From Hymenobacter siberiensis (lineage in GTDB: Bacteria > Bacteroidota > Bacteroidia > Cytophagales > Hymenobacteraceae), in NCBI RefSeq assembly GCF_018967845.1, contig NZ_JAHLZZ010000004.1, forward strand, positions 1-46,847: DNA of 46,847 nt, written 5' to 3'. The notes below the pieces were generated by a model, which saw nothing but the letters and a program-made list of their open reading frames with translations, was not told the DNA's origin and did not search any database. Shown here in pieces: positions 24,500 to 32,054 of the stretch; position 1 is the stretch's first letter, and each line of letters begins with the position of its first letter. Made by a program: the position numbers and the translations under genes.

Positions 24500-24762
24500 A
24501 CGTCTTTTTTGTAGCAGCACGTCTTTTTTGTAGCAGGTGAATCAGTTCCAACGTCTTTTTTGTAGCAGATACACGTCTTTTTTGTAGCAGATACACTCCT
24601 TTTAACGTCTTTTTTGTAGCAGATACACGTCTTTTTTGTAGCAGATGACCCTTTGGGGCCACTGGTAATCAAATAGTTACAGCACCTATAATACTTATAA
24701 TAGTAAACTAATAAGAATAAAGCAGCTTTATTATTTTTAATAAAACGTCTTTTTTGTAGCAG
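24500..24762 (-). repeat. Seven iterons of the plasmid origin
   Basis: ACGTCTTTTTTGTAGCAG (plus-strand view) occurs at 24500, 24519, 24551, 24573, 24605, 24627 and 24745. Start-to-start distances are 19, 32, 22, 32, 22 and 118 bp; the 22 and 32 values are near two and three helical turns, so the inner five copies sit on one face of the DNA. They lie directly upstream of rep, the usual place for initiator binding and rep autoregulation. Confidence 0.93.
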
Positions 24763-24850
24763 ATAGAAAAACCTTTTAAGGTAAAAAAAAGCACAAAATC
24801 AAAATTTTCACCGGCACTTTTTATGCCATTTTCTACTGTAAAACAATGAG
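24663..24850. other. AT-rich segment of the origin (oriV, candidate unwinding region)
   Basis: Between iteron 6 and the RHH gene the DNA is strongly AT-rich (for example 24690-24744, almost only A and T), with the seventh iteron in the middle. In iteron plasmids the AT-rich unwinding element flanks the iterons, so oriV is placed at about 24500-24850. Confidence 0.7.
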
Positions 24851-24865
24851 TTAGCGTCCTTACTG

Positions 24866-25147
24866 TTACCGTTGTTTGGCAGGTATTGCCTGGTGGCTGT
24901 CCGGCCGCGAAGCAAAATAGGCTTCAAGGGCATCGTTGAGGATATCCACCTTCGCTTCGCGGCTCCAATAGGCCAGTTGCTCTAGACACAGTTGGTTCTC
25001 AGCTGTAATGCGCGAGCTGAAAGGCGAATAGACCCGTTTTCCGGGCTTAGGCGGGCCTATCGGCGCTTGGTGCGAGGGCTGGGCTTTGGTGCCCGGTTTG
25101 CGGAGCATAGAGACGGCATCCTGAGTGGCTTTGGGAGGCGTGTTCAT
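24866..25147 (-). CDS. Ribbon-helix-helix-like plasmid partition or copy-control protein
   Basis: The 93-residue protein starts MNTPPKATQDAVSMLRKPGT at ATG 25147. The first half is Pro/Lys-rich and probably flexible; the second half, VYSPFSSRITAENQLCLEQLAYWSREAKVDILNDALEAYF, has a beta-strand followed by two helices as in RHH DNA-binding proteins. It is 46 nt downstream of parA and followed by the origin and rep, the usual place for a ParB-type centromere-binding partner of small ParA systems. I infer that role; the fold is judged by eye. Confidence 0.65.
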   Translation of the reverse strand: MNTPPKATQDAVSMLRKPGTKAQPSHQAPIGPPKPGKRVYSPFSSRITAENQLCLEQLAYWSREAKVDILNDALEAYFASRPDSHQAIPAKQR

Positions 25148-25193
25148 TATAATTTGAAGTGAGGTGGGATAGATAATGGAGGCTGGTCATGAA

Positions 25194-25985
25194 TTAGGCC
25201 AGCCTGGCCCGGACGATTTCGGCCAAAGCAGCATAATCCATCGCTGCATTAGAGTCCGGTTTGTGGTCGTAAATGGTCTTTACGTGTACTTGAGACTGCA
25301 CCACAGCTGCGTCGCGCCGCACGCTAGGCAGCAGCGATTCCTCACCGTACTCCTCCCGCACAGCCTGCACCACTGCCGCGTGCATGGAATTGCGTTGCTT
25401 GGCGTTGTAGCGGGTGAAGAATACGCCCAGAAACTGCAACCCAGGGTTGATACGTCGTTCAATCTGGTCGGCCAATTCCTTTACCAAGCGCAGGCCATCG
25501 AAGGCAAACTTTTCCGGCTCGGTGGGAATGAGGTATGCGTCGGCCGCAGCCAAAGCCATATAGGTAAAAGTCTGCAGCGAAGGCGGGCAATCGACCACCA
25601 CGTAGTCGTAAGCATCCTGCACTGTTGCCAAAGCCGTAGCTAGCCGCGTATGATAGTCCTTCTGCTTGTAGATGATGGGTTCGTAGCTGGCTAGGCGGAA
25701 ATCGGCTGGCACCAAATCCAAGCCGGCCTCGGTAGTGAGAATTACTTCAGCCAATGGCACCGCTCCTACCAGTGCATCCCCTACGTGCGAAGCCAATTCC
25801 AGCTCGCCGCCAAGGTTGTTGGTCAGGTTGGCTTGCATGTCCAAGTCCACCATCAACACCCGGGCTCCCTGACGTTGCAGCGCCGCGCCGATGCTAACGG
25901 CACTGGTGGTCTTCCCAACTCCCCCCTTGTTGTTGGTGATGGCCAATACCCGCATTGGCGGCGGCCCGGTCTTTTTTGCTTTCAT
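25194..25985 (-). CDS. parA: ParA-family partition ATPase
   Basis: Plasmid segregation ATPase, 263 residues. The deviant Walker A KGGVGKTTSA (about residues 19-28), the A' region DLDMQANLTNNLG, and Walker B VVVDCPPSLQTFTYMAL are clear. No N-terminal HTH precedes the P-loop, so it is of the short type Ib-like or Soj-like class that uses a separate small DNA-binding partner. ATG 25985 gives MKAKKTGPPPMRVLAITNNK; an internal ATG at MRVLAI would also work. The gene leads the parA-RHH-rep row on the minus strand. Confidence 0.92.
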   Translation of the reverse strand: MKAKKTGPPPMRVLAITNNKGGVGKTTSAVSIGAALQRQGARVLMVDLDMQANLTNNLGGELELASHVGDALVGAVPLAEVILTTEAGLDLVPADFRLASYEPIIYKQKDYHTRLATALATVQDAYDYVVVDCPPSLQTFTYMALAAADAYLIPTEPEKFAFDGLRLVKELADQIERRINPGLQFLGVFFTRYNAKQRNSMHAAVVQAVREEYGEESLLPSVRRDAAVVQSQVHVKTIYDHKPDSNAAMDYAALAEIVRARLA

Positions 25986-26907
25986 GGATTGCAGTGCTTA
26001 CTGTAGAAGTATTGACAGCAACAAATGTATACAAATTACTTCTTCTAAAGCAATTAATAAAATAATAACATTTATTACATGCAATAAAATTAATACGTGT
26101 AATGCATGTGTTTCATGTGGGTCAAGTACTTATTTTATTACTTGTAAGAACTGATAGTGAACAAAAATGCTTCAGAGCATGCATTTAGGGTCTTTTCAGA
26201 AACGCATGCATAGACTGGTTTCAGCCTAGAATCCATTAATCGAAGTGGAAAGGCCTAGTTAAGCAGGTATGCAAGTTTGCTGAACCTACATGCAAAGCGG
26301 CTTGTAGGTAGTTAGAGAGACGAATAATATTTGCCTCAGTAAAAACAAGCTATGGCTCGTGCCTGAACGATTGGTGTCCGTGAGTAGAAATGTGGTCAAT
26401 CTATCAGGTTGAACGCATATAAATTTTGAGGACTGAATCCAGCCTGCCAGGGCACTTTTTTATTTTGGACCTGACGCTTTTTTAAAACCTAAAATGCCCT
26501 GTGAGACAATGGAGGCCCATGACTCCATTCATATGCGTTCAACCTCCAGGAAGGGATTGAGAACTTGACCCGTTGCGCGACTGGGGTGGGGGAGGGGCCC
26601 GCCCCAACATGGCCACAAGACCCGCCAAGCGTTTCGGCACCCGGTGGCTCGGCAGAGTGGCCCAGTAGGGGAGAGGCCGGTATAACGTTTATTGAACATG
26701 GCCCCGCAAATATTATGTGAGTAGCACTAGACAGCATGCCATCTTAGCGCAACTAATTCACCCTGAACGACCTCCATCGACGGCAGTCAGACCCTTACCC
26801 CAGACATGCGCCTTCCGGCGGAGCATTGCCGCCAGGGCCGTCGAACCAAGCTGCCGCACCGGGAGTTATAGGCAGCTATTCCCTCTTCTAAACAGCGCCG
26901 TTCCCGC
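25986..26907. other. Long AT-rich non-coding region upstream of parA
   Basis: No convincing gene in about 920 bp. 26000-26160 is very AT-rich and has an imperfect palindrome TTTATTACATGCAATAAA (26069-26086), several ATGCATG-like words (26103, 26177, 26203) and TACTTATTTTATTACTTGTA. These are candidates for the parA promoter/operator and centromere. 26406-26545 is an inverted-repeat element. 26550-26700 is GC-rich without recognisable content; the sigma-factor promoter should lie in 26690-26900. Confidence 0.45.
26406..26545. repeat. Nested inverted-repeat element
   Basis: Perfect 15-bp ends AGGTTGAACGCATAT and ATATGCGTTCAACCT (26406-26420 and 26531-26545) enclose an inner pair CAGGGCA / TGCCCTG (about 26448 and 26497) with T-rich and A-rich flanks that can extend the stem. 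It is either a miniature element or a structured RNA gene; no target duplication is visible. Confidence 0.6.
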
Positions 26908-27771
26908 ATGAGACAGCTCAAAATCAGCAAGCAGATTACCAACCGCGAAAGCCAGTCGCTGGACAAGTACCTCCAGGAGATTGGCAAAGTGAGCCTGGTA
27001 TCCATCGACGAGGAAGTCGAGCTGGCCCAGCGCATCCGCGAGGGCGACCAGATGGCCCTCGAAAAGCTGACCAAAGCCAACCTGCGCTTCGTGGTCTCAG
27101 TGTCCAAACAATACCAGAACCAGGGCCTGACCTTGGGCGACCTCATCAACGAGGGCAACCTGGGGTTGATTAAGGCGGCCAAGCGTTTTGATGAAACGAA
27201 GGGGTTCAAGTTTATCTCCTACGCTGTGTGGTGGATTCGGCAGAGTATCCTGCAAGCCCTGGCCGAGCAGAGCCGCATCGTGCGCCTGCCCCTGAACCGG
27301 GTGGGCTCGCTCAATAAAATCAGCCGCTCGTTTGCGGAGTTGGAGCAAAAGTTCGAGCGCGAGCCCTCGCCCGACGAGATTGCCGAGTTGCTGGAGCTAA
27401 GCACCTCCGAGGTGGTGGACACGCTGAAAATCTCAGGTCGCCACGTCTCGATGGATGCGCCCTTCGTGCAGGGCGAGGAAAACGGTTTACTCGATGTGCT
27501 GGGAGACGAGGCAGCGGATACGCCGGATGCCGGCTTGCTGCGGGACTCGCTACGCCGGGAGGTGCAGCGCGCGCTCTCGACCCTTACGAGGCGGGAGGCC
27601 GATGTCATCACGCTCCATTTCGGGCTCAATGGCCAGGTCGCGCGAACGCTCGAGGAAGTCGGCGAGCAGTTTGGCTTGACCCGCGAGCGGGTCCGGCAGA
27701 TCAAGGAGAAGGCCATTCGGCGCCTGAAACACACGTCGCGCTCACAGTCGCTGAAATCGTACCTGGGCTAG
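26908..27771 (+). CDS. Primary-type RNA polymerase sigma factor (RpoD/SigA group)
   Basis: The 287-residue sigma-70 has the short Bacteroidota housekeeping layout without region 1.1. Visible are region 1.2 (SLDKYLQEIGKVSLVSIDEE), region 2 with LRFVVSVSKQYQNQGLTLGD and the -10 recognition helix GFKFISYAVWWIRQSI, region 3 (IVRLPLNRVGSLNKISRSFA), and region 4 with TRREADVITLHFGLNG and TLEEVGEQFGLTRERVRQIK. The loop GDEAADTPDAGLLRDS joins 3 and 4. Such genes are normally single-copy chromosomal; on this circle it would be an extra or relocated copy. No anti-sigma gene is adjacent. Start ATG 26908 (MRQLKISKQITNRESQ) is the family start, stop TAG. Confidence 0.93.
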   Translation: MRQLKISKQITNRESQSLDKYLQEIGKVSLVSIDEEVELAQRIREGDQMALEKLTKANLRFVVSVSKQYQNQGLTLGDLINEGNLGLIKAAKRFDETKGFKFISYAVWWIRQSILQALAEQSRIVRLPLNRVGSLNKISRSFAELEQKFEREPSPDEIAELLELSTSEVVDTLKISGRHVSMDAPFVQGEENGLLDVLGDEAADTPDAGLLRDSLRREVQRALSTLTRREADVITLHFGLNGQVARTLEEVGEQFGLTRERVRQIKEKAIRRLKHTSRSQSLKSYLG

Positions 27772-27930
27772 TCCCTTGGTCCCCTTTCCGTTCCAGTAGA
27801 ACTGCCTAGGCTATAGGCTGACAATTCAGGCAAGAGGCTCGGGAAGCCGTGGGGAACGCCGCGCCGGTGGCCGTCGCGCATCGGCGGGAATCGGCGGCTT
27901 CGTTGCAGCGTTGAGGGGGCGAAATGCCCC

Positions 27931-28317
27931 CTAAGCCGCCTGCTTTTGGGCCTGCCAGAACACGAGTTGCCAGCCGTTGGCTGCGGGGCGGATGTACACG
28001 ACCACGTATTTGAGGCGCGTAAAGAGCGGCTGGCCGTCGGCGCCGGGACCCAGCTCAATCCGGACCCGCCCGTTGACCACGGCCGTTTGGTCGTCGTTGT
28101 ACGCCCGCACCGTCAGGGATTCGATGTCGACCTGGTCATAGCGGCTCTGCCCGTTGGCAATGGAAGCCAAGTAGCTGGCCTTGTCGTCCTGGTGGCCGTT
28201 CGAGTGGGTGTAGATGAGGTCGTCGGCAAAGATGGTTTCCAAGGTGGGCTGGTCTTTGGCAACCTGGGCATCGAAGCGGCGGCGCTCGAGCTGTTCAATT
28301 TCGCGAATGAGGGGCAT
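27931..28317 (-). CDS. NTF2-like (SnoaL/DUF4440-type) protein
   Basis: The 128-residue protein has the cone-shaped NTF2 fold pattern: helix MPLIREIEQLERRRFDAQVA, KDQPTLETIFADDLIYTHSN, GHQDDKASYLASIANGQSRY, then strands VDIESLTVRAYNDDQTAVVN, GRVRIELGPG, RLKYVVVYIRPAANGWQLVF and WQAQ. ATG 28317 is a reasonable start. The frame is open upstream to 28539, but that part is antisense to an IS5 fragment, so the natural N-terminus (possibly with a signal peptide) may have been lost at the insertion. Function is unknown; relatives include enzymes and small-ligand-binding proteins. Confidence 0.75.
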   Translation of the reverse strand: MPLIREIEQLERRRFDAQVAKDQPTLETIFADDLIYTHSNGHQDDKASYLASIANGQSRYDQVDIESLTVRAYNDDQTAVVNGRVRIELGPGADGQPLFTRLKYVVVYIRPAANGWQLVFWQAQKQAA

Positions 28318-28377
28318 TAGACCTAATTCGGAAAGGTGTGCTAAGTTGCTGCCCGAGAGCAGGGCGTAGTTTTGGGT

Positions 28378-28609
28378 ATGGATTACCAGACCCTTCGGGA
28401 GCGGCCCCGGCAATTTTTGACTCTGACCAGCCTGCGACCGGCTGAATTTGACGACTTGCTGGCCGATTTTGCCCCAGCCTGGGAGCGTTATCACCGCTAC
28501 CACACCCTGGAAGGGCGCAAACGGGCATTTCCCGCCCACCGCGAGCGGGCGGCCACTGCGGTGCTAGCAGGCAGCGATACAAAACTCTTTTTTCTACTTA
28601 ATTACCTTA
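28378..28609 (+). pseudogene. IS5-family transposase N-terminal fragment
   Basis: MDYQTLRERPRQFLTLTSLR begins the HTH_Tnp_4 type N-terminus seen in a group of IS5-family transposases, followed by FDDLLADFAPAWERYHRYHT and KLFFLLNYLR. After 28609 the sequence becomes an IS1595-family end, so the gene was cut by that insertion. A C-terminal piece of the same family lies at 29281-29513 but on the opposite strand. Confidence 0.7.
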
Positions 28610-29290
28610 GGGGCTTAGGAAGCAAAATTCAAAAAATGGGACATAACTCACTGTTACGCAATCAGCTAACTGCTATTATAGGTACAGCAAAATTTCGGAG
28701 GTCAAATTTCGCTACTTGCTGCGCCTGTTTGCCTTGGATTTGACGGCCTCGGATACGGCCCGCCTCATGGACCTGAGCGTGCGGGCCGTCAATGACCTCT
28801 ACCTGCTGTTGCGCCACCGACTCCTAGCCTGGAGCCCCGCGCCGGCCGAACTCGACGGAGCGGTCGAAATTGACGAGAGCTACTTCGGTACGCGCCGGGT
28901 GCGCGGCAAACGCGGCCGCGGAGCCAGCGGCAAAACCATCGTCTTCGGCCTGTTTAAACGCGGCAGGCAGGTATCACGGAAATCGTGCCCGACTACTCGA
29001 AAAAGACTTTATAGGCCATCATAAGCGGCAAAATCGACGTGGCCGCGATGGTCAACACCGATGGCTGGCGCGGTTATGACGAGCTGGTAGACGTGGGCTT
29101 TGACCGCCACTTCCGCGTCCGCCATGGCCAAGACGAATTCGTGCAAGGCGCCTCGCTCATCAACGGCATCGAGTCCTTCTGGAGCTTCACCAAAGCCCGC
29201 CTCCAGCAGTTCAAGGGCGTGCCCAGGCACACCTTCTTACTGCATTTGAAAGTGTCTGAATTTCGCTTCAATAAAGCTTATTCGGCGTAG
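28610..29290 (+). pseudogene. IS1595-family (IS1016-like) element and transposase, decayed
   Basis: The probable left end begins GGGGCTTAGGAAGCAAAATT at 28613. Transposase traces: KISEVKFRYLLRLFALDLTA (28690 on), VEIDESYFGTRRVRGKRGRG with the first catalytic aspartate, a 1-nt deletion near 28968, EIVPDYSKKTL followed by TAG at about 29011, VNTDGWRGYDELVDVGFDRH with the second aspartate, INGIESFWSFTKARLQQFKG with the final glutamate/asparagine region, and HLKVSEFRFNKA. The right end is missing where the next IS fragment begins. At least two lesions make it inactive. Confidence 0.78.
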
Positions 29291-29513
29291 TTAGCGAGTT
29301 TCGCGTGGACAGGTGCGCGATAGGCGCGGTGCGGACTGCGCACGCGCAGGTTGTGCAGTCCGCAGGCCACGACCATCACCGTATCGCGCACCCATTCGCC
29401 CCGCAAGCGGATAGTGCCCTGCACCATGTGCAGGCGTTTGATACCGCTGTGCGCGTGTTCGATAACCACGCGCAACGGACTCAGCAACTGGTTATACAGC
29501 TTTTGGGCAAACG
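29281..29513 (-). pseudogene. IS5-family transposase C-terminal fragment
   Basis: Minus-strand YNQLLSPLRVVIEHAHSGIK and RLHMVQGTIRLRGEWVRDTV, then ACGLHNLRVRSP, match the C-terminal DDE_Tnp_4 segment with the catalytic glutamate (RVVIEHA). It stops at TAA 29281 and is cut upstream by the left end of IS4 copy B at 29514. Confidence 0.72.
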
Positions 29514-30714
29514 TACTCTACCCTACTAAATTTTAGGGCATAAAAACGGGGCAGCCCGACCTTTGGGGTTCCAACCACCAAAAACCCGTTCTGCCCCGTG
29601 AAGCAACACTTCGCTGCCAAAATTACGACGCTTTTGCAACAGGCCCCGTTTGTGGGCCACTTATCTCGCCAAAAGTTTGTGGGCCAGTTCATTATTGGCC
29701 TGATAAAGAGCCGCAACGTGCAATTTGGCGAAGTGGCCCAGCACCTCAACGACGCCGCTAAGCCCGCCTCGAACGAAACGCGCATTCAGGACTTTTTCCG
29801 CGAATTCGACCTCAATTACATGCTGGTGGCCAGGCTTTTGCTTAGTTTATTACCTGCGCAGGGCAAGCTGCGTTTGTGCCTGGACCGCACGGAGTGGGAC
29901 TTCGGCCAGTGCCAGGTCAACGTGCTGCTCGTCACCGTCGGCACGGGCGAGGTCCACGTGCCGCTCTACTGGCAGCTGCTCGACAACCGCAGCGGCAACT
30001 CCAACGCCGCCGACCGCATCGCGGTGCTCGAAAAGTGCGTGGCTTTGCTGGGGAAAGACCGCATCGGCCTGGTCGTAGGCGACCGGGAATTTGTCGGCCA
30101 TGCGTGGTTCAAGTGGCTCAAAGACAACGGACTGAATTTTGTCATGCGCGTGCCCAAGCACCACTGCCTGACCCACGCCGACGGCCGCCGGCAGGCCGTG
30201 GCCGACCTGGGCCTGGTGCCGGGGCAGGTGCGCCGCTTCGCCCACGTACAGGTCGACGGGGTCTGGGGACAGGCCTGGGTCAAGGCCGTGGCGGCGGGCG
30301 AGTTCGTCTACCTGTTTGCCACGGCCGGTCTGAACCACCTCGCGCAACGCTACGCCAAGCGGTGGACGATTGAGCAGTGCTTCCAAAACCTGAAAGGCCG
30401 GGGTTTCAACCTGGAAGCCACCCACTTGCGCTGCTTGCAAAAGCTGCGCAAACTCGTGGCCCTCGTCAGCCTGGCCTACGCCTTCTGCCTGGGCGTGGGC
30501 GCAGCCGCCCACGGCGGCCGCCACCCCATTGCCCGCAAGAAGCACGGCTACCGGGCCGCGAGCCTGGCTTGTCACGGCCTCAACCTCCTCCGCCAACTTA
30601 CCCGCCCGCTAATCCGGCCCGATGACCCGTTAGCCCGCCTAGTTGAAACGCTACTGAACTGGATTACGAGACAACTTGCTCGAAATCAAACAATAAAAAT
30701 AGTAGGGTAGAGTA
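29514..30714 (+). mobile_element. IS4-family insertion sequence, copy B
   Basis: The 1201-bp element has ends TACTCTACCCTACTA at both sides, as copy A. It is inserted so that its left side cuts an IS5 fragment and its right end directly abuts the 28-bp repeat at 30715-30742. Confidence 0.88.
29598..30710 (+). CDS. IS4-family transposase, copy B
   Basis: Full-length 370-residue DDE transposase from GTG 29598, same length and start as copy A, with LCLDRTEWDFGQ, LVVGDREFVG and the YAKRWTIEQCFQNLK signature intact. It ends in a basic tail with a TAG stop lying inside the terminal repeat. Differences from copy A are scattered substitutions. No lesion is visible, so it could mobilise both copies. 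Confidence 0.9.
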   Translation: MKQHFAAKITTLLQQAPFVGHLSRQKFVGQFIIGLIKSRNVQFGEVAQHLNDAAKPASNETRIQDFFREFDLNYMLVARLLLSLLPAQGKLRLCLDRTEWDFGQCQVNVLLVTVGTGEVHVPLYWQLLDNRSGNSNAADRIAVLEKCVALLGKDRIGLVVGDREFVGHAWFKWLKDNGLNFVMRVPKHHCLTHADGRRQAVADLGLVPGQVRRFAHVQVDGVWGQAWVKAVAAGEFVYLFATAGLNHLAQRYAKRWTIEQCFQNLKGRGFNLEATHLRCLQKLRKLVALVSLAYAFCLGVGAAAHGGRHPIARKKHGYRAASLACHGLNLLRQLTRPLIRPDDPLARLVETLLNWITRQLARNQTIKIVG

Positions 30715-30742
30715 CCTTTGTACCAAACTTTTAACCAAGGCC
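30715..30742. repeat. 28-bp repeat, copy 4, abutting IS4 copy B
   Basis: Inverted relative to copy 1: ends CTTTTAACCAAGGCC and begins CCTTTGTACCAAA directly after the IS4 end. It also marks the point where the Tn3 transposase remnant is truncated. Confidence 0.6.
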
Positions 30743-31717
30743 ATGAATGGCCTGGCGCGAGGCCTGGAACTGCTGCTGGTGTTTATTCTTGGCCGCGTTG
30801 AACACCTTACCCACGATGCGGTCGTGCAGGTCAAGCAGCTCGTCCAGCATCGTGGCCGTGCCTTTCAGGGCGAGAGCCACCAGCGTGGCCAGGCGATGCG
30901 CCGGCTCAAACTTGGCCAAGTCGGCCGGCGTCATCTGCGCCCCCTTCCCGGGCGATTTTGAGCAGCCGGTTTTGGTGCACCCTTCGCGCCAGTTCCGCCG
31001 GCAGGCCCAGCTGTTGCCACGCCGCCAGGCGGGCCAGGTGTTCGAGCAGCTGCCGCGATGTGGGGGCGGCGGGGGCTTGCCGCAGCCATACCAGCCACGT
31101 CAGGGTGCTGCCCTCGCGGCGCGTGAGCAGGTGTTCCAATGCCTGTTGGGTTTCCGGGGTCAGGTCCTTGGTCAGTGTCTGGTAAAGCCAGCGATTGGCC
31201 CGCTTCAGGGCATCCGCGCTGAGGCGTTGGAGGACGGCGACCGTGGGTAACAGGATGCGCCCCGGCGGCGTAAATGCCTCATCAGGGCCTGGACAAGCAC
31301 CACGCCTTTATCCGTTTGCCGAGCGACTTCGGCCAGCCACGTCACGGCGGCCCGGTAATGCGGCAAGCCAAACGTTTGGAACCCAAACGCCGCTTGCAGT
31401 TCCGACAGGTGTTCGCGCCGGGTCTACTCGCGCTGGCCATACACGGACCAGTCCGGGACCGCCAGCTTCAACTGGGTGGCCACAAACGCGAGCAAGGGGG
31501 GAGGCGGCAACTGGTCCAACCCCAACACTACACCCGGAAAGCGCAGGTAGCAGAGTTGCACGGCGAACCCCAAGCGGTTGGCCGCGCCCCGGTGTTGGTG
31601 AATCAGCGACAGGTCGGCTTCACTGAACGTGTACTGCCTGATGAACTCCTCCGGGCTTTCGGGCAGCGCCAGGAGTTGTTCCCGTTCCGCTGCCGATAAA
31701 GTGGAACGACGGAGCAT
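30743..31717 (-). pseudogene. Tn3-family transposase TnpA, N-terminal third, frameshifted
   Basis: Starts at ATG 31717 with MLRRSTLSAAEREQLLALPE and the DUF4158-type N-terminal domain (YTFSEADLSLIHQHRGAANR, LGFAVQLCYLRFPGVVL). An in-frame TAG follows VYGQRE near 31424; the text continues with TRREHLSELQAAFGFQTF and VTWLAEVARQTDKGVVLVQA, then after one or more frameshifts LEHLLTRREGSTLTWLVWLR and LAKFEPAHRLATLVALALKG, ending FQASRQAIHGLG at the 28-bp repeat. The catalytic DDE part is absent. Confidence 0.8.
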
Positions 31718-31750
31718 GGGAGCGGAAGGCGTAGCGCAATGGGTGAGCTA

Positions 31751-31788
31751 AAAGTGATGATTCTGTTCCATTTGGCCAATGGAACCCC
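31751..31788 (-). repeat. Candidate Tn3-type terminal repeat before the tnpA remnant
   Basis: On the minus strand 31788 begins GGGGTTCCATTGGCCAAATG and the repeat ends near ATCACTTTTAG, 34 bp before the tnpA start. GGGG start, size and position fit a Tn3-family end, different in sequence from those of the miniature elements. Confidence 0.5.
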
Positions 31789-31823
31789 AATTAGCCGCTG
31801 TTCACCTCTGCACGCTTGTTCAG

Positions 31824-31991
31824 AAAAACGACCGTGGCTGTTACAGAACGCGGCGCAACGAGCTGAAAAGCCGATTAGGCGGGCATTAAGCGGATAAAAT
31901 GGCCTGTGAAGCGCTATTTCCGGGCAGCTAGGAGTTTGCACAACCCATCGATGAGGCCTAATAAAGTTCTGCAACAGCCACGACCGTTTTA
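31824..31991. mobile_element. Miniature inverted-repeat element, family 4
   Basis: Arms AAAACGACCGTGGCTGTTAC (31825 on) and, inverted, AAAACGGTCGTGGCTGTTGC (ending 31991) are 25 bp long with three mismatches and enclose about 118 bp. It lies 63 bp beyond the end of the efflux operon and its transcript could act as a terminator hairpin. No clear target duplication. Confidence 0.65.
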
Positions 31992-32054
31992 TGGGGCATC
32001 CATCGGGTTAGCTTTTCCCTGCCGACATTTTCTTTTCCTACCATAGTATTACCC

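Noticed and set aside
24496..24672. Longer Rep N-terminus with CYKKDV repeats
   Set aside because: It is only iteron DNA read in frame; the family start fits ATG 24495.
24500..24762. Regular short repeats that could be taken for a CRISPR array
   Set aside because: The spacers are only 1-14 bp (one about 100 bp), the units sit directly before rep, and no cas genes exist; these are iterons.
16500..30714. Composite transposon formed by the two IS4 copies
   Set aside because: They are 12 kb apart in opposite orientation, differ in sequence, lack shared outer target duplications, and enclose the replication genes.
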